This document shows, piece after piece, positions 12,065-20,914 of a stretch of 64,000 nt of DNA. Numbering within the stretch: the first letter of the stretch is position 1; each line of letters opens with the position of its first letter. The DNA comes from Lawsonibacter faecis. Lineage in GTDB: Bacteria > Bacillota > Clostridia > Oscillospirales > Oscillospiraceae. The notes under the pieces are model-generated. The model was not told the origin of the DNA, did not search any database, and worked only from the letters and a program-made list of their open reading frames with translations. The position numbers and the translations under genes were made by a program. The stretch covers positions 1-64,000 of the forward strand of contig NZ_JACOPQ010000013.1 in assembly GCF_014287675.1 (NCBI RefSeq), given 5' to 3'.

Positions 12065-12971
12065 CCCCGATCAGGCCGAGGTAGTAATCCTCCAGGTTGG
12101 CGCCCTTCTGTTCAATGGAGCGGAGGGCCACGCCCCCCTCCACCAAAGTCTGGGTGACCCGGGCGGGCTCGTCCAGATGGCAGTAGAGCCGGATGACCTG
12201 ACCCGGCAGCACCTCGTAGTCCCGCACGCCCATGGCCTGCTCCAGCACCTGGGCGGCCTTGGCCGCGTCGTCCACACTCAGCTCAATGCAGGCCCGGCAC
12301 TTCTCGGCCAGGACCTTGGCGGAGATCTGCTCCAGCATGTGGCCGCCGTCGATGAAGCCGTAGTGGGTCGCCAGATTGGCAAGCTCGGAGAGAATGTGGC
12401 TGGAGATGAGGATGGTGGTGCCCTGCTCCCGGTTCAGGTCCAGCAGGATGTTGCGAAACTCCACGATCCCCTCCGGGTCCAGGCCGTTGATGGGCTCGTC
12501 CAGCAGCAGCAGATCGGGGTGGTCCATCAGAGCCAGGGCCAGGCCCAGCCGCTGCTTCATGCCCAGGGAGAAGTTCTTGAACTTCTTCTTCCCCGTCTTC
12601 GCCAGGTCCACGAAGTTCAGCACCTCGTCCACGCAGCCCCTGCCGGGGATGCCCCGCTGGATGCGATAGTACTCCAGATTCTCCCGGGCGGTCAGATAGG
12701 GGTAGAAGCTGGGGGTCTCCACCATGGCGCCCGTCCGGGCGCGCATCCTGGAGAGGTCGGCGGGCGCGGTGGCCCCGAAGAGCTCCACCTCCCCGCCGGT
12801 GGGAACGGTCTGGGCGGTGACCATGCGGATGATGGTGGTCTTGCCCGCGCCGTTGCGGCCCACCAGGCCGTAAATCTGGCCCTTTTCAATATTCAGGTTC
12901 ACATTGTCCACCGCGGTAAACGGACCATATCGCTTGGTCAGGTTCCGGGTGACAAGAACGCCTTCTGCCAT
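12048..12971 (-). CDS. ABC transporter ATPase (bacitracin/lantibiotic-export type)
   Basis: 307 residues. Walker A is GRNGAGKTT, the signature region is SLGMKQRLGLA and Walker B is LLLLDEPINGLDP, followed by the switch His in SSHILSE. A C-terminal extension of ~90 residues after the nucleotide-binding domain is typical of BcrA-like ATPases. It would energise the two adjacent permeases. The ATG is preceded by AGAAAGAAAGG. Confidence 0.85.
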   Translation of the reverse strand: MAEGVLVTRNLTKRYGPFTAVDNVNLNIEKGQIYGLVGRNGAGKTTIIRMVTAQTVPTGGEVELFGATAPADLSRMRARTGAMVETPSFYPYLTARENLEYYRIQRGIPGRGCVDEVLNFVDLAKTGKKKFKNFSLGMKQRLGLALALMDHPDLLLLDEPINGLDPEGIVEFRNILLDLNREQGTTILISSHILSELANLATHYGFIDGGHMLEQISAKVLAEKCRACIELSVDDAAKAAQVLEQAMGVRDYEVLPGQVIRLYCHLDEPARVTQTLVEGGVALRSIEQKGANLEDYYLGLIGGVRHG

Positions 12972-13053
12972 GTGGCATCAACCTTTCTTTCTGAACTTGA
13001 TGCCAGTATAACGGCAAGTCAACAATCCGTGCTAAAGGAAAAGTGAAGAATCT

Positions 13054-13749
13054 CTAAAGCTCGTTCATCTTGAACCCGATACCCCAAACAGTCTTGATGT
13101 ACTCCGCGTCGCTGGCCTTGGCCAGCTTGGCCCGGAGGTTGGAGATATGGACGTTGACGGTGTTGTCGTCGCCGAAGAACTCCCCGCCCCAGACCTGCTC
13201 GTAGAGCTGCTCACGGGTGTAAACCTTCTTGGGGTGGGCCATGAGGAGGGAGAGGATCTCAAACTCCCGCGCGGTGACCTGGACCGGCTTTCCCCCCGCC
13301 GTCACCGTGACGCTCTCCCGGTCCAGCACCAGGTTCCCGCAGGTGTAGACGCTCTTCCCCTCCCCGTCGGGCCGGGAAAACTGCTTGTACCGCCGCAGCT
13401 GGGCCTCCACCCGGGCCAGCACCTCGGCGTTGTCGAAGGGCTTGGGAATAAAATCGTCCGCCCCCAGCTTGAGGACGTTCACCCGGCTCTCCAGCCCCGC
13501 CTTGGCGGAGAGGACGATGATGGGCATGGTCTTTTTCCTGCGCATCTGCTCGATGAACTCCTCCCCTGTGAGGCCGGGGAGCATCAGATCCAGCAGGATA
13601 AGGTCGTAGTCGTACTGTTCCGCCCAGAGGACGGCCTCGCTGCCCGAAAAGGCCGGGCGGCAGCAGTACCCGCCCCCCTCCAGAATTTTGCAGAGAAGGC
13701 GGTTGATGTCCTGGTCGTCCTCCACTACGAGGATGTTGTAGCTGTCCAT
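13054..13749 (-). CDS. OmpR-family response regulator
   Basis: 231 residues. The receiver domain has the acidic pair D11/D12, phosphoacceptor Asp54 in LLDLMLPG and Lys in VLSAKAG. The C-terminal winged helix includes VTAREFEILSLLM and YTREQLYEQVWG. First gene of the operon ending with the kinase at 9547, so it very likely controls the adjacent transporter in response to antibiotic stress. Confidence 0.88.
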   Translation of the reverse strand: MDSYNILVVEDDQDINRLLCKILEGGGYCCRPAFSGSEAVLWAEQYDYDLILLDLMLPGLTGEEFIEQMRRKKTMPIIVLSAKAGLESRVNVLKLGADDFIPKPFDNAEVLARVEAQLRRYKQFSRPDGEGKSVYTCGNLVLDRESVTVTAGGKPVQVTAREFEILSLLMAHPKKVYTREQLYEQVWGGEFFGDDNTVNVHISNLRAKLAKASDAEYIKTVWGIGFKMNEL

Positions 13750-13782
13750 TTGATTTCACCTCAAGCCTTGTCTTCTATCGAT

Positions 13783-13822
13783 GGGGATTCTTCACCAGTC
13801 TTCGGACTGGTGAAGAATCCCC
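13783..13822. terminator. 18-bp UUCG-capped hairpin
   Basis: GGGGATTCTTCACCAGTC and its complement enclose TTCG. It lies just past the PEBP gene stop, upstream of the response regulator. The U run is poor but the stem and tetraloop are very stable. Confidence 0.6.
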
Positions 13823-13825
13823 TAT

Positions 13826-14317
13826 TCAGCGGCTGATTTTCTCAGCCCGACGGCTTTGAAATTCCCCCATCAACTCCGCCTTTTGGAGGAGATGTCCCTC
13901 CATCCACGCCAGCAGCTCCCGCTTTCCCGCGCTGGGCGGCAGATCGCAGGGCGCGTCCAGCACAAACGCGGTGAATCGGTAGTTGTGTATGGTCCGCAGC
14001 GGCGGCTTCGGCCCCTTGTAGCGGTGCCTGCCGTATGCGGCGCCCTGGACAGCGCCGTCCAGGGCGGCCACCCGCTCGCCCGCCGGGATTCCGCCCGGAA
14101 TCTCCTCCGTTACGGGGAGGTTCCAGATGACCCAGTGGGGAAAATCCGGGAAGATGGGGTGGGAGGCATCCTCCAGCATCAGGGCCAGGCTTTCCGCCCC
14201 GGGTACAATCCCCTCCAGCCTGAACGAGGGCGAGCGGTCCTCCCCCCGCGCCGTGAAGCGCCTGGGAATCCATCCCCCCGCCTCAAAGTCGGGACTCGTG
14301 AGTCTCAATGTCTCCAT
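13826..14317 (-). CDS. YbhB/YbcL-type phosphatidylethanolamine-binding-like protein
   Basis: 163 residues starting METLRLTSPDFEAGG. It contains the PEBP-family text ASHPIFPDFPHWVIWNLP and a YKGPKPPLRTIHNYRFTAF segment corresponding to the ligand-pocket region. Bacterial members are small cytosolic proteins of unclear function. The ATG at 14317 was preferred because upstream codons belong to a 38-bp repeat copied from the end of rqcH; that repeat supplies its ribosome site (GAGGGTGAGA). Confidence 0.8.
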   Translation of the reverse strand: METLRLTSPDFEAGGWIPRRFTARGEDRSPSFRLEGIVPGAESLALMLEDASHPIFPDFPHWVIWNLPVTEEIPGGIPAGERVAALDGAVQGAAYGRHRYKGPKPPLRTIHNYRFTAFVLDAPCDLPPSAGKRELLAWMEGHLLQKAELMGEFQSRRAEKISR

Positions 14318-14324
14318 GCTTATC

Positions 14325-14362
14325 TCACCCTCAGCCTCTTCGCCAGCTCCGGGTCCGGGTCC
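14325..14362. repeat. 38-bp direct repeat, copy 1
   Basis: Perfect copy of 14534-14571 (the last codons of rqcH). It lies in the leader of the PEBP gene. Confidence 0.85.
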
Positions 14363-14533
14363 GCCCCGCAAACGCCGGCGTTTGCGGGGACCTTATCGTC
14401 CAAATCTGCCCGGGCGGAGTAAATCCGCCCGGCATCAAGGTTTTGCCACGGCAAAACGCTTGTACGCGCCAAAGGGCGCGACCTGTGTGGACCCGTCCGA
14501 GTGCAGTTGTTCTTTTCCGGCGGCGATTTTACT
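14363..14533. other. Palindrome cluster between 38-bp repeats
   Basis: Four consecutive hairpins: a 26-bp perfect palindrome at 14364-14389 with CCCCGCAAACGCC half-sites, then GCCCGGGCGGA/TCCGCCCGG, GTTTTGCC/GGCAAAAC and CGCGCC/GGGCGCG. No coding potential is visible. It resembles a small mobile or REP-like element. Confidence 0.55.
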
Positions 14534-16292
14534 TCACCCTCAGCCTCTTCGCCAGCTCCGGGTCCGGGTCCACATAGGCGGTCTGATAGGTGGTGTATAC
14601 CACCATCCCTGGCCGGGCCCCGGCGGGCTTTTTCACAAATTTCACGCTTGTATAGTCCACAGGCACTTTCCTGCTGTCCCCCGCCTGGGAGAAGGTGGCG
14701 GCCAGTACGGCCGCCTCGGTGAGGCTGCGGGTGTCCGCCTCGCCCCCCTCGGCCCAGAGTATGACGTGGGAGCCGTGAATTTTCTGGGTGTGGAGCCAGA
14801 TGTCGCTCTTATAGGCCATCTTGGTGGTGAGCGCGTCGTTCTGGCTGTTGTTTTTGCCCACGGAGATGCGCAGTCCGGCGGAGGAGCGGAACTCCATGGG
14901 CTTCCCCGCCACTTTCTTCTCCCGGCCCCTGGCCTTGGAGGAGCGGCGGAGGTAGCCCGTCTCGGTCAGCTCCTGGCGGATCTCCTGCAGGTCCTTCTCC
15001 CCCTCGGCCAGGGTGATGTTCTCCAGGACGCTGTTCAGGTACTCCAGCTCCGCCTCGTTCTTCTCAATCTGGATGGCGAGCATCTTCTCCGCCGTCTTGG
15101 CCCTGTTGTAGTCCTTGTAGTACTTGGCCGCGTTCTGCTGGGGGGTGAGCAGGGGGTCCAGCTTGATCTCCACCTGGCGGCATTCGCTGTCGTAGAAGTC
15201 CGCCGCCCGCAGGACGGCCATCCCCTTCTCCATGACATGGAAGCTGGAGGTGATAATATCCCCCAGCTCCCGCAGGCGCTCCCGGTCGCGGGTCGCCTCC
15301 AGCTCCCTGCGCTGGTTGCCCAGCTTCCGGGCGGTGCGGTCCCGGGCGCTGGTGACCGACTTGATGAGGTCCTGCCCCCGCTGGCGCACCCGCTCGGCGT
15401 TCTCCCGGGCGGCGTAGAACTCGTCCAGCATGGCGGAGAAGCTCTCCATCCGCCGCAGCTCCACATCCATGCCGTATTGCAGTATGGGCTGGAAGGAGAA
15501 GTCGAAGGGCCTGCCCTCCTTCAGCAGCATATAGGGCGTAAAGTCGTTATCCCTCACTCGTTCCAAAAACCCGGCCATCCGGGCGGCAAGCCGCTCCCGG
15601 CCCTCCCCGCCCAGCTCCAGGAAGCGGGCGGCGGGGTCTCCCCCGGCCTGGAAGGCCAGCTCCCGGCACACCAGAGGCGAGAGGCCGTTGAAGGTATCCA
15701 GCAGCCACTTGTCCGCCGCCTTCTCCCCGTCCGCGTCCAGGATCAGCTCCCGCAGCCCGTCCCCACCCATGGCCAGCGGGTCCCGCTTCTCCACGGGGAC
15801 GGGCGGGTGGTAGAACATGCCCGGCAGAACCTGCCGCCGGGCAGACATATCGGCGTCTACCCGGCGCATACAGTCAGTTATGCGCCCTTCCCCGTCCAGC
15901 AGAATGAGGTTTGACCGGCGGCCCAGGGCCTCCAGCACCAGAGTGCGGCTTACCCGGTCCCCCAGCTCGTCCAGACACTCCAGCTCGAACTGCAATACCC
16001 GCTCCAGATGGGGCTGGGTGACCGCCAGGATGCGCGAGGCGGTCAGGTGCTTTCGCAGGAGCATGCAGAACATGGGCGGCTCCGCAGGGTTCTCCCGGCT
16101 GATTGACGTGAACTGGACCCGGGGATGGCTGGGGTTGGCGGACAGGAGGAGCTTCACATTCTCCCCCGCGCCCCGCACCGCCATCACGATCTCATCCCGG
16201 CCCGGCTGGTAGATTTTATCGATTTTGCCGCCGGTGAGGGTCTTCTTCAGCTCCTCCGCCACGGCGGTCAGGCAAATTGCGTCTAAAGGCAT
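14529..16292 (-). CDS. rqcH: RqcH (NFACT family) ribosome quality-control factor
   Basis: 587 residues starting MPLDAICLTAVAEELKKTL. NFACT-N occupies the first ~180 residues, a coiled-coil middle follows, and the C-terminal NFACT-R domain contains KMAYKSDIWLHTQKIHGSHV. RqcH binds obstructed 50S subunits and directs alanine tailing of stalled nascent chains; older annotations call it fibronectin-binding protein. Length and domain order are normal. It precedes no obvious partner but sits next to mrnC, another RNA-metabolism gene. Confidence 0.9.
   Translation of the reverse strand: MPLDAICLTAVAEELKKTLTGGKIDKIYQPGRDEIVMAVRGAGENVKLLLSANPSHPRVQFTSISRENPAEPPMFCMLLRKHLTASRILAVTQPHLERVLQFELECLDELGDRVSRTLVLEALGRRSNLILLDGEGRITDCMRRVDADMSARRQVLPGMFYHPPVPVEKRDPLAMGGDGLRELILDADGEKAADKWLLDTFNGLSPLVCRELAFQAGGDPAARFLELGGEGRERLAARMAGFLERVRDNDFTPYMLLKEGRPFDFSFQPILQYGMDVELRRMESFSAMLDEFYAARENAERVRQRGQDLIKSVTSARDRTARKLGNQRRELEATRDRERLRELGDIITSSFHVMEKGMAVLRAADFYDSECRQVEIKLDPLLTPQQNAAKYYKDYNRAKTAEKMLAIQIEKNEAELEYLNSVLENITLAEGEKDLQEIRQELTETGYLRRSSKARGREKKVAGKPMEFRSSAGLRISVGKNNSQNDALTTKMAYKSDIWLHTQKIHGSHVILWAEGGEADTRSLTEAAVLAATFSQAGDSRKVPVDYTSVKFVKKPAGARPGMVVYTTYQTAYVDPDPELAKRLRVK
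14534..14571. repeat. 38-bp direct repeat, copy 2 (end of rqcH)
   Basis: Encodes the last residues of RqcH (DPDPELAKRLRV) and is exactly repeated 209 bp to the left. Confidence 0.85.
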
Positions 16293-16293
16293 C

Positions 16294-16695
16294 TTATTCC
16301 TCCATCATAACGGAAAACAGCTCGTTGAGCCGCTGTGTGCGCCCCTGGAGGTAGAGCCACCCGAACAGGGCCTCTACCGCCGTGGCGGTCTGGTAATCGC
16401 TGCGGCTGGCGGCCTTGGGAACCGAGTGGGGGCTGGTGTTGCGCCCCCGGCGGAAAACGTCGGCCTCCTCCTCGCTCAAAAGCGGGAGGAGGCGCTCCGC
16501 CGCCGCCGCCTGGGCGGGCGCGGCCACGTAGCGCACCGTGGCCCTGTGCAGGCCCTTGTTGGTGGCCTTGCCGTGGAGGCAGAGCCAGGAGCGGACCATG
16601 AGCTCAAAGACCCCGTCCCCCAGATGGGCCAGACCCAGACTGCTGATCGCCCGAATTTCGTCGGGCGCGGCGTTTAAATGAAAATAATCCGTCAT
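16294..16695 (-). CDS. mrnC: Mini-ribonuclease III
   Basis: 133 residues: an RNase III catalytic domain without the dsRNA-binding domain. The signature HLGDGVFELMVR carries the catalytic Asp, and EALFGWLYLQG supplies the second acidic cluster. Mini-III matures 23S rRNA ends in Firmicutes. It is followed two bases later by rqcH, so the two are co-transcribed. Confidence 0.9.
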   Translation of the reverse strand: MTDYFHLNAAPDEIRAISSLGLAHLGDGVFELMVRSWLCLHGKATNKGLHRATVRYVAAPAQAAAAERLLPLLSEEEADVFRRGRNTSPHSVPKAASRSDYQTATAVEALFGWLYLQGRTQRLNELFSVMMEE

Positions 16696-16788
16696 CTGTA
16701 TGTTACCTCAATAAACTCCAAATAATATCATATGCACAGACAGTATAGCGCAAAAAACAATTTCGTACAACCGGAAAGGAAGATATCT

Positions 16789-17412
16789 ATGGACTTATGC
16801 TACCCCTATCAGCTTCCGCCCCTGCCCTACAGCTACGAGGCGCTGGCCCCCAAAATCGGGGATGAGACCCTCCATTTTCACCACGACAAGCACTTTCAGA
16901 CCTACGTGGACAATCTGAATACCGCCCTGTCCGACTGCCCCGAGTGCCAGTCCAGGCCCCTCTCCCAGCTACTGACGGAGCTGGACCGCATCCCCGAGGC
17001 CAAGCGAACCGCCATCCGCAACAACGGCGGCGGCATCTACAACCACGTCCTCTACTTCGCGGCCCTCTCCCCCCAGGGCGGCGGACGTCCCTCCGGCGAG
17101 CTGGCCCAGGCGATGGAGCGTGCCTTCGGCCCCTACGACGCCTTCAGGAAGCAGATGAAGGACGCGGCCCTGAGTCAGTTCGGCTCCGGGTACGCCTTCC
17201 TGGTCTCCGACCGGAGCGGCGCCCTCTCCATCCAGAAGACCGCCAACCAGGACAGCCCCCTTACCTGCGGCCTCTTCCCCCTCCTCTGCGTGGACGTGTG
17301 GGAGCATGCCTACTATCTGGACTATCAGAACCGCCGGGCCGAGTACGTGGAGAAGTGGTTCGACGTCATCAACTGGCCCTTCGTGGAGCAGCGCTATACC
17401 GACTGCCGCTAA
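16789..17412 (+). CDS. sodA: Superoxide dismutase, Fe/Mn type
   Basis: 207 residues starting MDLCYPYQLPPLPYSYEAL. Metal ligands are visible in LHFHHDKHFQTY, YNHVLYF and the C-terminal DVWEHAYYLDYQNR. It converts superoxide to peroxide and oxygen, a protective function in an anaerobe. ATG 16789 follows GGAAAGGA; an upstream in-frame ATG lacks a ribosome site. Divergent from mrnC. A somewhat unusual N-terminus (MDLCYP) precedes the standard core. Confidence 0.9.
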   Translation: MDLCYPYQLPPLPYSYEALAPKIGDETLHFHHDKHFQTYVDNLNTALSDCPECQSRPLSQLLTELDRIPEAKRTAIRNNGGGIYNHVLYFAALSPQGGGRPSGELAQAMERAFGPYDAFRKQMKDAALSQFGSGYAFLVSDRSGALSIQKTANQDSPLTCGLFPLLCVDVWEHAYYLDYQNRRAEYVEKWFDVINWPFVEQRYTDCR

Positions 17413-17490
17413 GGCCACCCGCCCTGTATCAAACCGCCCGGCCGCCGCATAGGCTGACAGGAACTCTTTATCAACCGGGGAGGTCCTGCC

Positions 17491-18378
17491 ATGGAACCCA
17501 AAGCCGCCCAGCGCCTGGCCATGCGCGTGTCCTGGGTCAGCATCGTCTGGAATCTTCTGCTCTCCGCCTTCAAGCTCTTCGCCGGCGTATTCGCCCGCTC
17601 CGGAGCCATGATCTCCGACGCGGTCCACTCCGCCTCCGACGTGTTCAGCACCCTGATTGTCATCGCCGGTGTCAGACTTGCCGGACGGGCCTCAGACCGG
17701 GAGCACCCCTACGGGCATGAGCGCTTCGAGTGCGTCGCCGCCCTGCTGCTGGCGGCCGTCCTCTTCGTCACCGGCCTGGGCATCGGCTGGGCCGGCGTGC
17801 GCAAAATCTTGAATCCCGGCGTCCATCCGGGCGTCCCCGGCGTCCTGGCGCTGATAGCGGCGGTCGTCTCCATCGCCGTCAAAGAGGCCATGTACTGGTA
17901 TACCCGCTCCGCAGCCCGGCGCATCCGCTCCAGCGTCCTCATCGCCGACGCCTGGCATCACCGCTCCGACGCCCTGTCCTCGGTGGGCAGCTTCGCCGGC
18001 ATCCTGGGCGCCCGCCTGGGCCTCCCCATCCTGGACCCCATCGCCAGCGTGATTATCTGCCTGTTCATCCTCAAAGCCGCCGTGGATATCTGCCGGGACG
18101 CCGTCAGCAAGCTGACCGACCACGCCTGCGACGCAGAAACCGCCGCCGCCCTCCGCGCCCTGATTCTTGAGCAGGAGGGGGTCCTGGGCATCGACCAGCT
18201 CAAAACCCGGCTCTTCGGCGAGCGCATCTACGTGGACGTGGAGATCCGCGCCGACGCCCTCGTGTCCCTCCGACGCGCCCATGCCGCCGCCCAGCGGGTC
18301 CACGACGCCATTGAGACCCGCTTCCCCCAGGTCAAGCACTGCATGGTCCACGTCAATCCCGTCGAGCCCCCCGCATAG
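17491..18378 (+). CDS. Cation diffusion facilitator (CDF) metal exporter
   Basis: 295 residues with six spans. The first motif SDAVHSASDVFST and the second DAWHHRSDALSSVG carry the Asp/His metal sites. The cytoplasmic C-terminal domain (DQLKTRLFGERIYVDVEI and a terminal CMVHVNP) fits the family. Such proteins export Zn, Fe or Mn by proton antiport. Following sodA, a role in Mn/Fe balance is possible but not shown. Confidence 0.88.
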   Translation: MEPKAAQRLAMRVSWVSIVWNLLLSAFKLFAGVFARSGAMISDAVHSASDVFSTLIVIAGVRLAGRASDREHPYGHERFECVAALLLAAVLFVTGLGIGWAGVRKILNPGVHPGVPGVLALIAAVVSIAVKEAMYWYTRSAARRIRSSVLIADAWHHRSDALSSVGSFAGILGARLGLPILDPIASVIICLFILKAAVDICRDAVSKLTDHACDAETAAALRALILEQEGVLGIDQLKTRLFGERIYVDVEIRADALVSLRRAHAAAQRVHDAIETRFPQVKHCMVHVNPVEPPA

Positions 18379-18425
18379 CATCAGGCTGTGAAAGCGGTCC
18401 GCCGGACCGCTTTCACAGCCTGATG
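18379..18425. terminator. Long perfect-stem bidirectional terminator
   Basis: A 22-23 bp stem beginning CATCAGGCTGTGAAAGCGG separates the convergent CDF and ECF genes. T runs are short. Confidence 0.65.
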
Positions 18426-18980
18426 TCACGTAATCAGCCCCACCTGCCTGGAGAGCCTGGTCAGCACCTTCCGGCAGGGCGCGAAGAGCACCAGCGCCAT
18501 GACGAAATTCCCCGCGCAGTGGAGCGCGTCATAGGGGATTCCCATGACCCACCAGCTCACGGCGAAGGCCCAGCCCCCCGCGGCCCAGTAGACCAGGGCG
18601 TTGAGCGCGCCGAAGCAGAGCCCGAAGGCCCCCGACAGGACGGCCCAGCCCACACCGGACTCCATCCCCCGCAGCAGCCACGCCAGCAGGGCCAGGACGG
18701 CCCAGACGTACAGGTAGCTGATGGTCCAGTAGTTGAAGCCCCAAACCATGCACTCCAGCGCCACGTATATGTAGATGGGGTACAGCGCCCGCCGCCCGAA
18801 GACCACGGTATACACCATCACCAGCAGCGACACCGGCTCGATGTTGGGCAGCCACGCCATCGCCATCTTGGCCACAAAGAGCACCGCGCCCAGCAGGGCC
18901 AGCACCACGACGCCCCTGACGTCAAGCCGGCCGCTTCCGCCGGGCAGACCGCCCTGGTGCGGATCAGACGTCGAAATCAT
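18426..18980 (-). CDS. ECF transporter S component
   Basis: 184 residues with about five or six membrane spans (e.g. VVVLALLGAVLFVAKMAMAW, WAVLALLAWLLRG). Size and hydrophobic pattern match substrate-binding S components of energy-coupling-factor vitamin importers. The neighbouring DUF4430 protein often accompanies S components thought to carry cobalamin-type or related ligands; the ligand cannot be read from sequence. Overlaps the DUF4430 gene by 17 bases. Confidence 0.7.
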   Translation of the reverse strand: MISTSDPHQGGLPGGSGRLDVRGVVVLALLGAVLFVAKMAMAWLPNIEPVSLLVMVYTVVFGRRALYPIYIYVALECMVWGFNYWTISYLYVWAVLALLAWLLRGMESGVGWAVLSGAFGLCFGALNALVYWAAGGWAFAVSWWVMGIPYDALHCAGNFVMALVLFAPCRKVLTRLSRQVGLIT

Positions 18981-19380
18981 AGCCCACCGTGAATGTAAGC
19001 TCGTAGTGCTCCCCGTCGGCGATGGGCTGCTGATCCGCGCCCAGCATAACCGTCTCGCCGCCCTTGGTGACGCACCACCACTCCTGTTTGCCCTCGTCCG
19101 CGGTCTCGCCGTCGGCGGTGAGGATGTAGAGCCCGTAGTCGCCCTGGTTGTCCTCCACCACCTTGCCCTCCACCAGGGCGCCGCCCAGGTATTCGGCCTC
19201 GGTGGAGAGCTTGAATTCCCTGCTGGTCCCGTCGCCGTGGACCACCTCGACCACGATGCTCTTGCCCCCGGCCTGGGGCGCGGGCTTCATGGCAAAATAG
19301 AGCGCCAGGCAGCCGATCAGCACTGCGGCCAGCACCGCCAGGGCGATGAGCGTGCCTTTTTTGCTTTTCTTCGCTTCCAT
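18964..19380 (-). CDS. DUF4430-domain exported protein
   Basis: 138 residues. A basic start and membrane anchor (LIALAVLAAVLIGCLALYF) precede a DUF4430 domain resembling the beta domain of transcobalamin-like ligand-binding proteins (YGLYILTADGETADEG, EWWCVTKGG). It is first of a two-gene operon with the ECF S component, suggesting an extracytoplasmic ligand-capture role. Confidence 0.75.
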   Translation of the reverse strand: MEAKKSKKGTLIALAVLAAVLIGCLALYFAMKPAPQAGGKSIVVEVVHGDGTSREFKLSTEAEYLGGALVEGKVVEDNQGDYGLYILTADGETADEGKQEWWCVTKGGETVMLGADQQPIADGEHYELTFTVGYDFDV

Positions 19381-19484
19381 CTTCTTTCCTCCTTAGGTCT
19401 GTGTCAAAACAGTGCGGATATTGTAACACAATCCGCGTCCGGAAACAATATCCACCCGCTAAAAAGGCCGGGATAAAAACCGTA

Positions 19485-19527
19485 CAGAGGGCCCCGGCAA
19501 TCCGAAAGGATCTGCCGGGGCCCTCTG
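19485..19527 (-). terminator. Terminator of the spore coat genes
   Basis: CAGAGGGCCCCGGCA pairs with TGCCGGGGCCCTCTG. On the minus strand it is followed by TACGGTTTTTA. Confidence 0.75.
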
Positions 19528-19608
19528 CGCGGCTTCAAGCCGGATTCTTCGGGGCGAAAGCGCAATTCTGTCCAGCCGGGCGGCGGGCCGCACGACTGGA
19601 CAGCGCGT

Positions 19609-19863
19609 TTACTGGGGCTTCTGGTTGGAGAACTTCTGGTAGGCGGTGCTGACCTTGCTCTCGGGGGCCTGCTCCACCTGGTACCAGCCCTTCTGCTGGG
19701 CGGCCTTGAAGAGGTCGGTCTGGGTCTGGTGGCCCTGGTTGAAAATCTTCAGATACTCGTCCCGCAGCTGGACGTTCACGCACTCGGAGGCAAAGGTGTC
19801 GTAGTTGGAGCTCATCTTCTTCTCCGACAGAATGAGGTCTGTAATCCGTTCCTGGTCGTTCAT
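19609..19863 (-). CDS. CotF-like spore coat protein
   Basis: 84 residues starting MNDQERITDLILSEKKMSSN. The LSEKKMSSNYDTFASEC pattern followed by a C-terminal YQVEQAPESKVSTAYQKF is typical of the CotF family. These small helical proteins deposit in the spore coat. Paired with another CotF-like gene just upstream, as is common in Clostridia. Supports a spore-forming host. Confidence 0.82.
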   Translation of the reverse strand: MNDQERITDLILSEKKMSSNYDTFASECVNVQLRDEYLKIFNQGHQTQTDLFKAAQQKGWYQVEQAPESKVSTAYQKFSNQKPQ

Positions 19864-19881
19864 GTTCCTTTTCCTCCCTTT

Positions 19882-20067
19882 TTACTTCAGGTAGTTCAGC
19901 AGGCAGTCGTAGTTCTGCTTGTGCTGGTCGGCGTACTGCTGGAAGCAGGGCTTCAGATCGGCGTCGGTGCACTCCTGAACGGCGGCCTGATACTTGCAGC
20001 ACAGTACCTTTTCGAAGTTCAGCTGGTCGGAAATGCCGGCCAGCTCTTTGCTGGTAAGGTTAGCCAT
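19882..20067 (-). CDS. Small CotF-family spore coat protein
   Basis: 61 residues starting MANLTSKELAGISDQLNFEK; the ATG follows AAAGGAGTGAGTACC. A helical ferritin-like hairpin with two Cys (KVLCCKYQ). The usual companion of the longer CotF protein. An upstream in-frame GTG is possible but lies too close to the ribosome site. Confidence 0.78.
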   Translation of the reverse strand: MANLTSKELAGISDQLNFEKVLCCKYQAAVQECTDADLKPCFQQYADQHKQNYDCLLNYLK

Positions 20068-20150
20068 GGTACTCACTCCTTTAAAAGTTTTGCATGGCTA
20101 GTATGTCCCCCGCCATTGCCTTTATTCGCCATTTGAAAAAGAATCGTGTT

Positions 20151-20726
20151 TCAATCCCGCTCCTGCCTGGGACACCCCTTCTGGTTAAAGCGAAACACCG
20201 CGTACACCCGCCCGTTTATCTCCTCCAGGCGGGCGAAGCAGAAGAGGGGCGTCAGCGGAAACGGCCTGTTGAACTCGTAGGCCAGCGCCAGGTCGAAGCC
20301 GCCCTCCCGCCGCCGCACCAGCGCCCCGGTCAGTCCGGCGGCGGACTGGACCAGCAGCCGGTCCCCCAGCAGCCGCCCCGGCGCGCTCTCCAGGCGCCAG
20401 CCCTGGGGGGCGTGCTGCCGGGACGGCGGCGTCTGGGGCTGTCCGTCTCCCTGCCGGAAGGCGAAGGCCAGTTCCGCCGTGCCCCCCGTAACCGGCCAGA
20501 GTCCCCGCCTGCTCAGCTCATTCACCGTCAGTGTCCGCCGCAGCCGCAGCATACCGCCCTCAGGCATGAAGGTGCCCAGCAGAAACTTTTCGCCCGCGCC
20601 GGTGAGATAGGCCTTATAGAGGCCCCGGCCGTCCTCGGGCCGCTCGGCCTCAAACGCAACCCGGCCGCCCTCCTCCCGCATGAGAAGGCGGCCCCCCGCC
20701 TGCCCCAGTTGAAAACGCTCCTCCAT
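20151..20726 (-). CDS. Conserved protein of unknown function
   Basis: 191 residues starting MEERFQLGQAGGRLLMREEG, with GAGGGGTGA upstream. Beta-rich, no signal peptide or membrane span. A duplicated feel is visible: KAYLTGAGEKFLLGTFMPEGG resembles gene sets that bind small ligands, but no family is recognised. Monocistronic, between spore coat genes and a divergent unknown gene. Confidence 0.55.
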   Translation of the reverse strand: MEERFQLGQAGGRLLMREEGGRVAFEAERPEDGRGLYKAYLTGAGEKFLLGTFMPEGGMLRLRRTLTVNELSRRGLWPVTGGTAELAFAFRQGDGQPQTPPSRQHAPQGWRLESAPGRLLGDRLLVQSAAGLTGALVRRREGGFDLALAYEFNRPFPLTPLFCFARLEEINGRVYAVFRFNQKGCPRQERD

Positions 20727-20914
20727 ACCGTTCACCCCTCGTCTCTTCCATCCTATGCGCCGCCGCCCCGGCACATACAGGGACTGGTAAATTTGCTATA
20801 TTTAATGCCATAATTCGCTTTTTTTCGTTTTTTTGCTGTTACTCCTTGCGCGTGGGGATTGGAGTTAGTATAATGAGAAAATGAGAATTGACCATTTTCG
20901 GTTAGGAGGCAGCC

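Noticed and set aside
9547..13749. Two-component/ABC operon as phage cargo
   Set aside because: It lies outside the direct repeats and has the chromosome's base composition.
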